The notes: a model not told the origin generated them from the sequence alone. Counted from the stretch's first letter, positions 1-5,371 are shown. The stretch: DNA of 7,396 bases from Candidatus Woesearchaeota archaeon (GCA_017609385.1 JAFCEA010000032.1:1-7396), one strand, 5' to 3'. A program made the numbers and translations.

Positions 1-290
1 GGCCTAAGCCTTTTTCCGATTACAATATCATTGTCTTTAATCAGCTGTATTAATTCAATGTAATGGCCTTCTTCCATTGGATGAGGAACTGAACCAACTT
101 TTACTTTTATTCCATTATCAACTCTTTCAATAACCGGAACATGTTTTTCATTTCCTTCCTGCTCTTTAGTGTGCTCTTCAAGAAGCTTCATTGGCTGTCC
201 ACAGCATACTAGCTTGCTTTGGCCAGATTCAACAACTGAAACAAGGTTGCCGCATATTTCACATTTATACATCTCACCTAGTTTTGTCAT
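1..290 (-). CDS. dfx: Desulfoferrodoxin / class II superoxide reductase (partial, C-terminus off the left edge)
   Basis: Cytoplasmic non-haem iron enzyme that reduces superoxide to hydrogen peroxide without making oxygen, typical of anaerobes. The first 96 residues are visible. Residues 1-39 are a desulforedoxin domain with the four cysteines C10, C13, C29 and C30 that hold the FeCys4 centre. The superoxide reductase domain follows, with an E48-K49-H50-V-P motif (iron-ligand His plus the catalytic Glu-Lys pair of the family) and further His ligands H70 (PHPM) and H76 (GHY). The final Cys and His ligands expected near residues 115-120 lie beyond the window. The start is supported by GGGGTG at 295-300, four bases before the ATG. 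It is the last visible gene of the rubrerythrin operon, 11 bases after the reductase stop. Family assignment is very secure; only completeness is unknown. Confidence 0.97.
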   Translation of the reverse strand, partial: MTKLGEMYKCEICGNLVSVVESGQSKLVCCGQPMKLLEEHTKEQEGNEKHVPVIERVDNGIKVKVGSVPHPMEEGHYIELIQLIKDNDIVIGKRLR

Positions 291-301
291 TTTTCACCCC
301 A

Positions 302-1213
302 TTATTTTGTTTTTGAAAGATAACCAAATGCTGAAAGACTTGCAATACAACCATGCCCTGCTGCAACAATTATCTGTTTTTCAGGAATATTTGTAACATC
401 TCCAGCTGCAAAAAGCCCAGGAATATTTGTTTCACAATGCTCATTAACAACAATCTCTTTATATTGATTTAGTTCAAGCTCACTATCTGGAGCCTTAACA
501 GGAATTAATGAAGGCGTTGATCCAATCTCTATGAAAACCCCCTCAACATCAAGGATTTTTTCTTCTGAATCCTTAACAACCTTAATTTTTTTGACAAACT
601 CATGGCCAATGATTTCTTTTGTTTCTGTGCTGTTTAGGATTTCAACCTTGTCAGAATTCCGAACTTTCTCAAGCCTTATTTCATCTCCCTGAAAACTATC
701 ATTTATGTTGATAAGATAAACCTTTTTTGCTATGTTAATCAGCTGTATTGCTGCGTCCAAGGCAGAATTTCCACCGCCGATGACTGCAACATCTTTTCCT
801 GCAAACAATGGGGCATCACATGTTGCACAGTATGTAATACCTTTGTTTTTAAATTTCTTTTCTCCTGGAATGTTCAACATCCTCGATGTTCTTCCTGTTG
901 CTATTATTACTGTTTTTGATTCAAATTCTTTTTTCTCTGTTTTAATCTTAAAATTATCTGTCTTTTCAATAGAAAGGGTTTTTACACCCTCTTGAAGGTT
1001 AATATTAAAACTTTTTAAGTGCTCTTCAAACTTTTTAGCTAGCTCTGGGCCAGATATAAACTGATAGCCTGTGTAATTTCCTACCTCGCCTGATAATGCT
1101 GCCTGACCGCCAATGTTTTTTGTTATCACTAAGGTATTCAATTTTTTTCTTGCAGCATAGACAGCAGCAGTTATGCCTGCTGGCCCTGCTCCAATAATTG
1201 TTAAATCATACAT
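302..1213 (-). CDS. trxB: Thioredoxin-reductase-family flavoprotein disulfide reductase (AhpF-like cofactor site)
   Basis: FAD-dependent pyridine nucleotide-disulfide oxidoreductase of low-molecular-weight thioredoxin reductase type. It moves electrons from NAD(P)H through FAD to a redox-active cysteine pair and then to a small dithiol protein. The 303 residues match the usual length. Visible motifs are the FAD-binding GAGPAG at 8-13, ATG at 105-107, the redox-active C129-A-T-C132 followed by D133, a nucleotide-binding GGGNSA at 146-151, and the second FAD motif GLFAAGDV at 266-273. The HRRxxxR stretch that binds the 2'-phosphate of NADPH in E. coli TrxB is replaced (N169, I170, N171, Q175). 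This and the CDAPLFAGK context recall AhpF, so NADH use is plausible. The gene overlaps the glutaredoxin stop by 8 bases, so translational coupling with its likely protein partner is expected. The exact electron acceptor is inferred from context. Confidence 0.93.
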   Translation of the reverse strand: MYDLTIIGAGPAGITAAVYAARKKLNTLVITKNIGGQAALSGEVGNYTGYQFISGPELAKKFEEHLKSFNINLQEGVKTLSIEKTDNFKIKTEKKEFESKTVIIATGRTSRMLNIPGEKKFKNKGITYCATCDAPLFAGKDVAVIGGGNSALDAAIQLINIAKKVYLININDSFQGDEIRLEKVRNSDKVEILNSTETKEIIGHEFVKKIKVVKDSEEKILDVEGVFIEIGSTPSLIPVKAPDSELELNQYKEIVVNEHCETNIPGLFAAGDVTNIPEKQIIVAAGHGCIASLSAFGYLSKTK

Positions 1214-1442
1214 TCTCTAACTCTTTTTCTATTGCTGCCTTGTCAAATCCAACAATGATTTTTCCATTAATCTCTATTTGTGGAACACCCATCTGGCCTG
1301 ATTTTTCTATCATCTCTTTTGCCTTTTCCTGGTCTTTTGACACATCAATATCCTCAAACTCAACATTTTTCTCTCTAAGAAAGTCCTTTAATGCATGGCA
1401 CCAAGGACAAGTTGGTGTTGAATAAACCTTTATATTTGCCAT
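1206..1442 (-). CDS. Glutaredoxin-like dithiol protein, YruB type
   Basis: Small thioredoxin-fold redox carrier of 78 residues. It has the active site C12-P-W-C15 near the start of helix 1, a cis-proline loop at SGQMGVP (P54), and the NGKIIVGFD segment (59-67) seen in the YruB-family glutaredoxin-like proteins of anaerobes. It probably shuttles electrons from the flavoprotein encoded directly downstream, whose start it overlaps by 8 bases, to rubrerythrin or other disulfide or peroxide targets; that partner assignment is inference. I chose the ATG at 1442. An in-frame GTG at 1451 would add three residues but lies inside the Shine-Dalgarno AGGTGA (1448-1453), which sits five bases before this ATG. 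The gene begins 14 bases after the rubrerythrin stop, so it is co-transcribed. No glutathione-specific features are evident, so a glutathione role is not claimed. Confidence 0.93.
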   Translation of the reverse strand: MANIKVYSTPTCPWCHALKDFLREKNVEFEDIDVSKDQEKAKEMIEKSGQMGVPQIEINGKIIVGFDKAAIEKELENV

Positions 1443-1447
1443 TTCAT

Positions 1448-1453
1448 TCACCT
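1448..1453 (-). promoter_or_regulatory. Shine-Dalgarno that fixes the glutaredoxin start
   Basis: AGGTGA on the minus strand, five bases before the ATG at 1442. It contains the alternative GTG start, so the longer start is unlikely. Confidence 0.75.
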
Positions 1454-1456
1454 ATT

Positions 1457-2002
1457 TTAATTGCAGCACTCACAATTTTCTTCAAAGCACATGCACTCTG
1501 GCTCATAGTATTCTCTTGGATGTTTGCATGATGGGCATTTCTCTGGTGGCTCTGTTTCCTCATAGATGTAACCACATTTTGAGCATTTCCATCTTATTGG
1601 CTTATCTCTTTTATATACAGTTCCTTTTTCAACCATTTCCAAGAGCTTTTTGTATCTTTTCTCATGATTTTCCTCTACTTCTGAAATCTCTTTAAATAGT
1701 TTTGCAGCTTCTTTGTTTCCCTCTTCTTCTGCCTCTTTCTGCATTTTTGGATACATTTCAGTGTGCTCATAATTTTCTCCCTCAATTGCTGCCTTGAGGT
1801 TTGCCTTTGTGTCTCCAATACTTTTCAACAATTTGAATTCATCTTTTGCATGCTGCATTTCATTCAAAGCTGTTTCCTCAAATATCTTTGCAATATAGTG
1901 ATAGCCCTGTTTTCTTGCTACTTTTGCAAAATAATCATACTTGTTTCTTGCTTGGCTTTCACCAGAAAAAGCTGCTTTTAGATTTTCTTGTGTTTTAGTC
2001 AT
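1457..2002 (-). CDS. rbr: Rubrerythrin with extra C-terminal cysteine-rich tail
   Basis: Cytoplasmic peroxide-scavenging protein that reduces hydrogen peroxide to water at a diiron centre, fed through a rubredoxin-like FeCys4 site. It has 181 residues. Residues 1-130 are the ferritin-like four-helix domain with likely iron ligands E15, the E48-x-x-H51 pair, E79 and E82 in the NYEHTEMYP segment, and E110-x-x-H113. Residues 137-166 are the rubredoxin domain with C140, C143, C156 and C159 (CSKCGY and CPSCKHP). After the usual end, a short tail adds five more cysteines: C170, C172, C177, C179 and C180. The start is secured by GGGGGTG at 2007-2013, just before the ATG. First gene of the operon, preceded by a TATA box at 2041-2050. 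It would consume the peroxide made by the downstream superoxide reductase. Confidence 0.96.
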   Translation of the reverse strand: MTKTQENLKAAFSGESQARNKYDYFAKVARKQGYHYIAKIFEETALNEMQHAKDEFKLLKSIGDTKANLKAAIEGENYEHTEMYPKMQKEAEEEGNKEAAKLFKEISEVEENHEKRYKKLLEMVEKGTVYKRDKPIRWKCSKCGYIYEETEPPEKCPSCKHPREYYEPECMCFEENCECCN

Positions 2003-2040
2003 TTTACACCCCCTTTATTTTTAACAGTAACATAGTAGTT

Positions 2041-2050
2041 ATATTTAAAG
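2041..2050 (-). promoter_or_regulatory. TATA box for the rubrerythrin-to-desulfoferrodoxin operon
   Basis: CTTTAAATAT on the minus strand. A start about 25 bases downstream, near 2020, would leave a leader of roughly 18 bases containing the GGGGGTG Shine-Dalgarno. The 95-base gap 2003-2097 holds this promoter and the probable terminator of the upstream gene. Confidence 0.65.
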
Positions 2051-2074
2051 ATTATTATTTTAATAAATATTAGA

Positions 2075-2090
2075 ATAGAAAAAATAAATC
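2075..2090 (-). terminator. T-rich terminator after the 106-residue protein gene
   Basis: The minus strand reads TTTATTTTTTC shortly after the stop at 2098. Archaeal transcription commonly ends at such U-tracts without a hairpin. The region is AT-rich generally, so support is modest. Confidence 0.35.
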
Positions 2091-2097
2091 AAATATA

Positions 2098-2418
2098 TTA
2101 ATCTTTTTTCTTATAAATTAGTGCCCCATCATGAGTTTTGATGGTTTCCAAAATATAATAGCAGGTTGCAACTGTCATGGTCTCAGGATTATCCCCTGGA
2201 AAATCAGGAGAAGATGTAAGCCTAAAATACCCTTTATATTCCTGTCCTGGAAAAAAGCCTTTCTCCTTTGCTTCCTTGTTTGTTAAGAATATATCATATT
2301 GCCCATAACCGCATTTGAAAGTAACCCTAATTTTTTCCTTATATCTTTTGTCTAAGTTTATACCATTAACAACAATATCTAATCTCTTTTTTAGTGGCGT
2401 TCTGTCTTTTGAAGGCAT
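2098..2418 (-). CDS. Conserved-looking small protein of unknown function, 106 residues
   Basis: I do not recognise this family. The predicted protein is soluble, with no signal peptide or membrane segment, and has a basic N-terminus (MPSKDRTPLKKR). The rest alternates short hydrophobic stretches with polar turns (IRVTFKCGYGQYDIFLT, YKGYFRLTSS, TMTVATCYYILETI), suggesting a small mainly beta fold. There is one Pro/Gly-rich loop (SSPDFPGDNPET, about 69-80). The two cysteines (36 and 86) are too far apart to call a metal site. The start codon is the only reasonable in-frame ATG. It lacks a Shine-Dalgarno, and a TATA-like stretch lies about 26 bases upstream, so the mRNA may be leaderless. The gene is divergent from gltX and has its own space before the rubrerythrin promoter, so it is probably not part of the oxidative-stress operon. 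Codon use matches the neighbours. Confidence 0.75.
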   Translation of the reverse strand: MPSKDRTPLKKRLDIVVNGINLDKRYKEKIRVTFKCGYGQYDIFLTNKEAKEKGFFPGQEYKGYFRLTSSPDFPGDNPETMTVATCYYILETIKTHDGALIYKKKD

Positions 2419-2437
2419 ATTTTTTTAAAAGGTCTTG

Positions 2438-2450
2438 ATTTATTTATTTT
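2438..2450 (-). promoter_or_regulatory. TATA-like element for the 106-residue protein gene
   Basis: The minus strand reads AAATAAATAAATC, centred about 26 bases before the ATG at 2418. This predicts transcription starting at or next to the start codon. The surrounding sequence is very AT-rich, so confidence is limited. Confidence 0.4.
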
Positions 2451-2519
2451 TTTCTATTCTTGAATATGATGGATTAAGTAAATAATGCAAAGATTATTAA
2501 ATTAACAAGATACAAAAAG

Positions 2520-2530
2520 CTTTATATATT
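2520..2530 (+). promoter_or_regulatory. TATA box for gltX (leaderless arrangement)
   Basis: CTTTATATATT preceded by the purine-rich stretch CAAAAAG, as expected for a BRE plus TATA element. Its centre is about 26 bases before the gltX ATG at 2551, and no Shine-Dalgarno is present between them, so transcription probably begins at the start codon. The 132-base gap 2419-2550 holds the two divergent promoters and nothing else I can identify. Confidence 0.65.
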
Positions 2531-2550
2531 AACCTTAATTCTTATGATAT

Positions 2551-4239
2551 ATGGAACTAAAGGAGATTATACTGAAATATGCACTTCAGAATGCTGTTAA
2601 GTTTAATGGAAAAGCCAATCCTGGCGCGATTGTAGGCAAGCTGTTAAAAGAAGATGATGGCCTTAAAAATAAGATAAAAGAGCTTAATAAGGAAATTCAA
2701 AAGACTGTGAAGGATGTTAATAAGCTTTCACTGGATGAGCAAAAAGCAAAATTAAAAGATATTGCTCCTGAAATGCTTGAGAAAAAGAAAGCAGAGAAAA
2801 AAGAGCTGCCTGAACTGCCAAATGCTGTTATGGGAAAGGTTGTTACAAGAATACCTCCAGAGCCTTCTAAGTATAACCATATTGGCCACGCATTAAGCTT
2901 TCTTCTTAATTATCTTTATGCTAAAAAATACAAGGGAAAGTCTGTTTTAAGGTTTGAGGATACTAATCCAACAGCGTCAAAGCAGGAATATGTTGATGCA
3001 ATGAAAAAAGATGTTCTTGAATACCTTAATATAAAGCCAGACAAGACTGTTTATGTTTCAGATGATATGCCTAAGTTCTATAAGCTTGCAGAGGATTTGA
3101 TAAAGAGGAAAAAAGCTTATGTTTGCTTCTGCGATAGGGAGAAGATGCAGGATTTAAGACATAAGGGCCTGCCTTGTGAGTGCAGGAATAATTCTGCTGA
3201 AAAAAATCTTGAAGAATGGAAAAAAATGCTTAACAGGGAATATAAAGATGGCAAGTGTGTCTTAAGACTAAAAATTGATCTAAAATCAAACAATCATGTG
3301 ATGAGAGATCCAGTTATATTCAGGATAATTTATGCAGAGCATTACAGGCAGAAAGAAAAGTATTGTGTTTGGCCGCTCTATGATTTTGAGAATGCTGTTG
3401 AAGAGGAATTCTGCGGAATAACCCATATTTTGAGAAGCTCTGAGTTTGGTGGGATGAGAATAGAACTTCAGGACTATATCAAGGACTTGTTTGGCTTCAA
3501 GAGGCAGGAAATAATACAATACGGCCGTTTCAATGTTGTTGGTGCAATAACACAGGGCAGGGAGATAAGGCAGTTAATTACAGACAAAAAGGTTATTGGA
3601 TGGGATGATCCAAGATTGGTTACATTAAGGGCACTAAAAAGAAGAGGGATATTGCCAGAGATGTTTTATGAGCTTGCCCTTAAGGTTGGGTTGTCAAAAA
3701 CCCCAACAAACATAGACTGGACTGTTATATCCTCAATAAACAGGAAGATTCTTGACCCAAACTCAAACAGATATTTTTTCATAGATAATCCAAAAGAAAT
3801 CACAATAAATAATGCCCCAAATCTTGATATAGAGATAAAGCTTCATCCTGAGCATGAGGAAAAGGGAACAAGGAAATTAAAAACAACTGATAAGTTTTAT
3901 ATCTCAGAAAAAGACTTAAAAGATATCAAAAAAGGTGAGCTTTGCAGGTTTATGCATGCATTTAACTTCAAAAAGAAAGGAAATCAGTTTGTTTTTGATT
4001 CAAGGGAGCTTGAGAAATACAAGCAAAAAGGAAAGAAAATAATGCACTGGCTTCCAAAGAATGAAAAGCTTGTTGATGTTGAAGTTCTTATGCCAAATGC
4101 AAAAATTGTGAAAGGGTTGGCAGAACCCTCTGCTAAAAACATAAAAATAAATGAGGTTGTTCAGTTTGAGCGTTTTGGTTTCTGCAAGCTTGACAGTATT
4201 GAAAAAGATAAATTGGTTTTTTGGTTCACGCATGAATGA
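2551..4239 (+). CDS. gltX: Glutamyl-tRNA synthetase, archaeal type
   Basis: Class Ib aminoacyl-tRNA synthetase that joins glutamate to tRNA in the cytoplasm. At 562 residues it is the normal archaeal length. Residues 1-95 are the helical, lysine-rich N-terminal extension typical of archaeal enzymes. The catalytic Rossmann domain begins near 97 with IPPEPS and the HIGH motif at H110-I-G-H113, then RFEDTNP at 134-140. A zinc-binding type cysteine set (C192, C194, C209, C211) lies in the connecting subdomain. The glutamate-pocket region WPLYDFENAVEE is at 274-285, followed by GITHILRSSEF. GWDDPRL at 350-356 and the W390 region are typical. The beta-barrel anticodon-binding domains run from about 405 to the end. 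The odd feature is the KMSKS loop: where relatives have LSKRKIR, residues 334-340 read TQGREIR. There is no Shine-Dalgarno; the TATA spacing suggests a leaderless mRNA. The histone-fold gene follows 39 bases later. Confidence 0.96.
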   Translation: MELKEIILKYALQNAVKFNGKANPGAIVGKLLKEDDGLKNKIKELNKEIQKTVKDVNKLSLDEQKAKLKDIAPEMLEKKKAEKKELPELPNAVMGKVVTRIPPEPSKYNHIGHALSFLLNYLYAKKYKGKSVLRFEDTNPTASKQEYVDAMKKDVLEYLNIKPDKTVYVSDDMPKFYKLAEDLIKRKKAYVCFCDREKMQDLRHKGLPCECRNNSAEKNLEEWKKMLNREYKDGKCVLRLKIDLKSNNHVMRDPVIFRIIYAEHYRQKEKYCVWPLYDFENAVEEEFCGITHILRSSEFGGMRIELQDYIKDLFGFKRQEIIQYGRFNVVGAITQGREIRQLITDKKVIGWDDPRLVTLRALKRRGILPEMFYELALKVGLSKTPTNIDWTVISSINRKILDPNSNRYFFIDNPKEITINNAPNLDIEIKLHPEHEEKGTRKLKTTDKFYISEKDLKDIKKGELCRFMHAFNFKKKGNQFVFDSRELEKYKQKGKKIMHWLPKNEKLVDVEVLMPNAKIVKGLAEPSAKNIKINEVVQFERFGFCKLDSIEKDKLVFWFTHE

Positions 4240-4267
4240 AATAAAAAAAATATTTAAAAAATTAATT

Positions 4268-4275
4268 GAGGTGAT
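4268..4275 (+). promoter_or_regulatory. Shine-Dalgarno of the histone-fold gene
   Basis: GAGGTGAT ends three bases before the ATG at 4279. Its presence, in contrast to gltX, suits an internal gene in a gltX-led transcript. A TATA-like ATATTTAAAA at 4249-4258 is too close to leave room for this leader. Confidence 0.6.
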
Positions 4276-4278
4276 AAA

Positions 4279-4461
4279 ATGACGGATATGGTTGTTATCA
4301 AGGCAAAGATAAAGGAATTTGCAAAATATAATGATAAAAAGCTTAATGTCTCAGGAGAGTTTGCTGATGCTCTCAATGAGAAAGTAAAGGGCCTTATTGC
4401 AGAGGCATGCAGAAGGGCAAAAGATAATAACAGGAATACAGTAATGAAAAAAGACCTTTAA
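4279..4461 (+). CDS. Short histone-fold (DUF1931/CBF-NF-Y-like) protein
   Basis: Sixty-residue basic protein resembling a single archaeal histone fold. The N-terminal part (MVVIKAKIKEFA) is helix 1, NVSGEFADALNEKVKGLIAEACRRAK (about 23-48) gives the long central helix, and NRNTVMKKDL at the C-terminus resembles the loop and start of the last helix in histone-fold proteins (compare the GRKTVKPEDI-type endings of archaeal histones). It probably dimerises and may bind DNA or act as a transcription-factor-like subunit, but the exact role is inferred from the fold only. The last helix appears to be cut short: the protein stops right at the KDL, where most histones continue about ten residues. The start is set by GAGGTGAT just upstream. 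Co-transcription with gltX is likely. Its stop overlaps the stop of the convergent gene, sharing TTAA. Confidence 0.8.
   Translation: MTDMVVIKAKIKEFAKYNDKKLNVSGEFADALNEKVKGLIAEACRRAKDNNRNTVMKKDL
4447..4452 (-). terminator. U-tract possibly ending the coiled-coil operon
   Basis: A run of six T on the minus strand, six bases beyond the stop at 4458 and inside the 3' end of the histone-fold gene. It mirrors the plus-strand terminator. Short, so tentative. Confidence 0.35.
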
Positions 4462-4724
4462 ACCAGTATTTTTTCTAATCTGTTTTTTATTAAACTTAGA
4501 TGCATGTTAAGGTCATCCAGTTTTATATTATCCTTATTTTGTTCCTTTAACAGTTTATATCTGGATTCAAGCATCTCAATTTTCTTTTTTATCATGATAA
4601 TTCTTTCCTTTTTTGTTATCTCTTTTTCGTTCTCTTGTTGCCTGATTCTAGCGCCTGCCCTGCATAAAAGTCCAGTAACCTGATTTATTGTTTTTAGGTT
4701 AATATCAGAAGGATTGTTTTCCAT
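4458..4724 (-). CDS. Small helical/coiled-coil protein of unknown function, 88 residues
   Basis: I do not recognise the family. From the chosen start the protein is 88 residues, highly charged (rich in Lys, Glu, Asn), with no signal or membrane segment. An N-terminal helix (INQVTGLLCRAGARIRQQ) with a single cysteine is followed by a long charged region (about 31-85) with heptad-like spacing of Ile, Leu and Met (MIKKKIEMLESRYKLLKEQ, then LSLIKNRLEKIL), consistent with an antiparallel helical hairpin or coiled coil. The ATG at 4724 lies one base after the stop of the upstream gene (TAA then T then ATG) and five bases after AGGA, so translation is coupled. A longer in-frame start at 4775 would overlap that gene by 50 bases and is less likely. 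It probably works with its upstream neighbour. It converges with the histone-fold gene. Confidence 0.7.
   Translation of the reverse strand: MENNPSDINLKTINQVTGLLCRAGARIRQQENEKEITKKERIIMIKKKIEMLESRYKLLKEQNKDNIKLDDLNMHLSLIKNRLEKILV
4469..4488 (+). terminator. U-tract terminator of the gltX/histone-fold transcript
   Basis: Two runs of six T (4469-4474 and 4483-4488) begin within eight bases of the histone-fold stop codon. They lie inside the 3' coding end of the convergent gene, so the two transcripts would overlap slightly. Confidence 0.5.
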
Positions 4725-4725
4725 A

Positions 4726-5259
4726 TTAATCCTGCTCAAGATCATTGCCTTTTTTTGGAAATTCAGAATCATCAAGCTCTGGCATTGATGGAAGCTCTGA
4801 TGATGGAAAATCTTCTGTTGCTCTTAATTGTGGTCTTGGTTTAGAAGGTGTAAAATCTGGCTTATTATTCTGTTTTACTCTCAGTATCTTGTATTTTGGA
4901 CTTCCCCTGGAAAGATTAACTAATTGCGGCAGATAGTCCTTGAGCATTTGTGTAATTGCAAGTATGCCCTTTGCTATTGCCTTGTTCTGCTCAACCAATG
5001 ATTGCATTTCAGAATTTGCTTGAGATTTAGGTCCTTCAAAAGCACCCTGCTGGTCCATGTCCTTGGCAACAGTAAAAAGATTAACAAGCTCGTTTATTGC
5101 CTCAGAAAGATTGTCCATTGATTTTTTGAGGCCTTTGCTGGAAACAGAATCTTTTGTTTTAAATTTCCTTTGTATTAATGCTTTCTTCAAATCCTTAACC
5201 TCTTTTTTCAGATCAGTTATTTCTTTTTTAGGCACTAATTTGTACTCATTCTTCATCAT
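4726..5259 (-). CDS. Coiled-coil protein with disordered acidic tail, unknown function, 177 residues
   Basis: I do not recognise the family. From the chosen start (177 residues) it has three parts. The N-terminus carries a lysine- and glutamate-rich coiled coil (VPKKEITDLKKEVKDLKKAL, about 9-28). The middle is helical with hydrophobic repeats (NLSEAINELVNLFTVAKDM, about 50-68, and QSLVEQNKAIAKGILAITQM, about 86-105), likely for oligomerisation. The C-terminal ~45 residues are low complexity, rich in Pro, Ser, Asp and Glu (SELPSMPELDDSEFP), and probably disordered. There is no signal peptide, membrane helix or catalytic motif. The start is placed at the first of two tandem ATG codons, six bases after GGTGAT (5266-5271); a TTG start at 5307 would bypass this site and fall inside the expected leader. 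It forms a two-gene operon with the downstream 88-residue protein. Confidence 0.75.
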   Translation of the reverse strand: MMKNEYKLVPKKEITDLKKEVKDLKKALIQRKFKTKDSVSSKGLKKSMDNLSEAINELVNLFTVAKDMDQQGAFEGPKSQANSEMQSLVEQNKAIAKGILAITQMLKDYLPQLVNLSRGSPKYKILRVKQNNKPDFTPSKPRPQLRATEDFPSSELPSMPELDDSEFPKKGNDLEQD

Positions 5260-5265
5260 GATGAT

Positions 5266-5271
5266 ATCACC
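5266..5271 (-). promoter_or_regulatory. Shine-Dalgarno that fixes the coiled-coil gene start
   Basis: GGTGAT on the minus strand, six bases before tandem ATG codons at 5259 and 5256. Either ATG could be used; the first has the better spacing. Confidence 0.65.
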
Positions 5272-5311
5272 ATCTTTTATATGCTGATTAATTAATACCC
5301 TAATCAATATT

Positions 5312-5325
5312 CTTTATAAATATTT
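5312..5325 (-). promoter_or_regulatory. TATA box for the coiled-coil gene pair
   Basis: The minus strand reads AAATATTTATAAAG with CGA just upstream. A start near 5291 would give a leader of about 32 bases containing the GGTGAT site. A weaker TATAAAAG lies closer, at about 5274-5281. Confidence 0.55.
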
Positions 5326-5337
5326 CGCTTTCAAGAG

Positions 5338-5371
5338 GATTTTTAGAAAAAATTAACTAAAAAATAAAAAA
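5338..5371 (-). terminator. U-tract terminator of the thermosome gene
   Basis: Directly after the thermosome stop the minus strand carries three T runs (about 5365-5370, 5358-5363 and 5347-5352) without an evident hairpin, the usual archaeal arrangement. It lies before the promoter of the coiled-coil genes, so the two units look separate. Confidence 0.6.

Noticed and set aside
1443..1451. GTG start adding three residues to the glutaredoxin
   Set aside because: The GTG lies within the Shine-Dalgarno AGGTGA that serves the ATG at 1442; family members also begin at about this ATG.
2022..2041. Possible operator TAAC-N12-GTTA between the TATA box and rubrerythrin
   Set aside because: Only the outer four bases pair; the interior is not symmetrical, so this is not better than chance in AT-rich DNA.
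4725..4775. Longer N-terminus for the 88-residue protein
   Set aside because: It would overlap the upstream gene by 50 bases; the ATG at 4724 has AGGA upstream and the coupled stop-start arrangement.
5260..5307. TTG start for the 177-residue coiled-coil protein
   Set aside because: Tandem ATG codons with a well-spaced GGTGAT lie downstream, and the TTG would fall near or upstream of the predicted transcription start.
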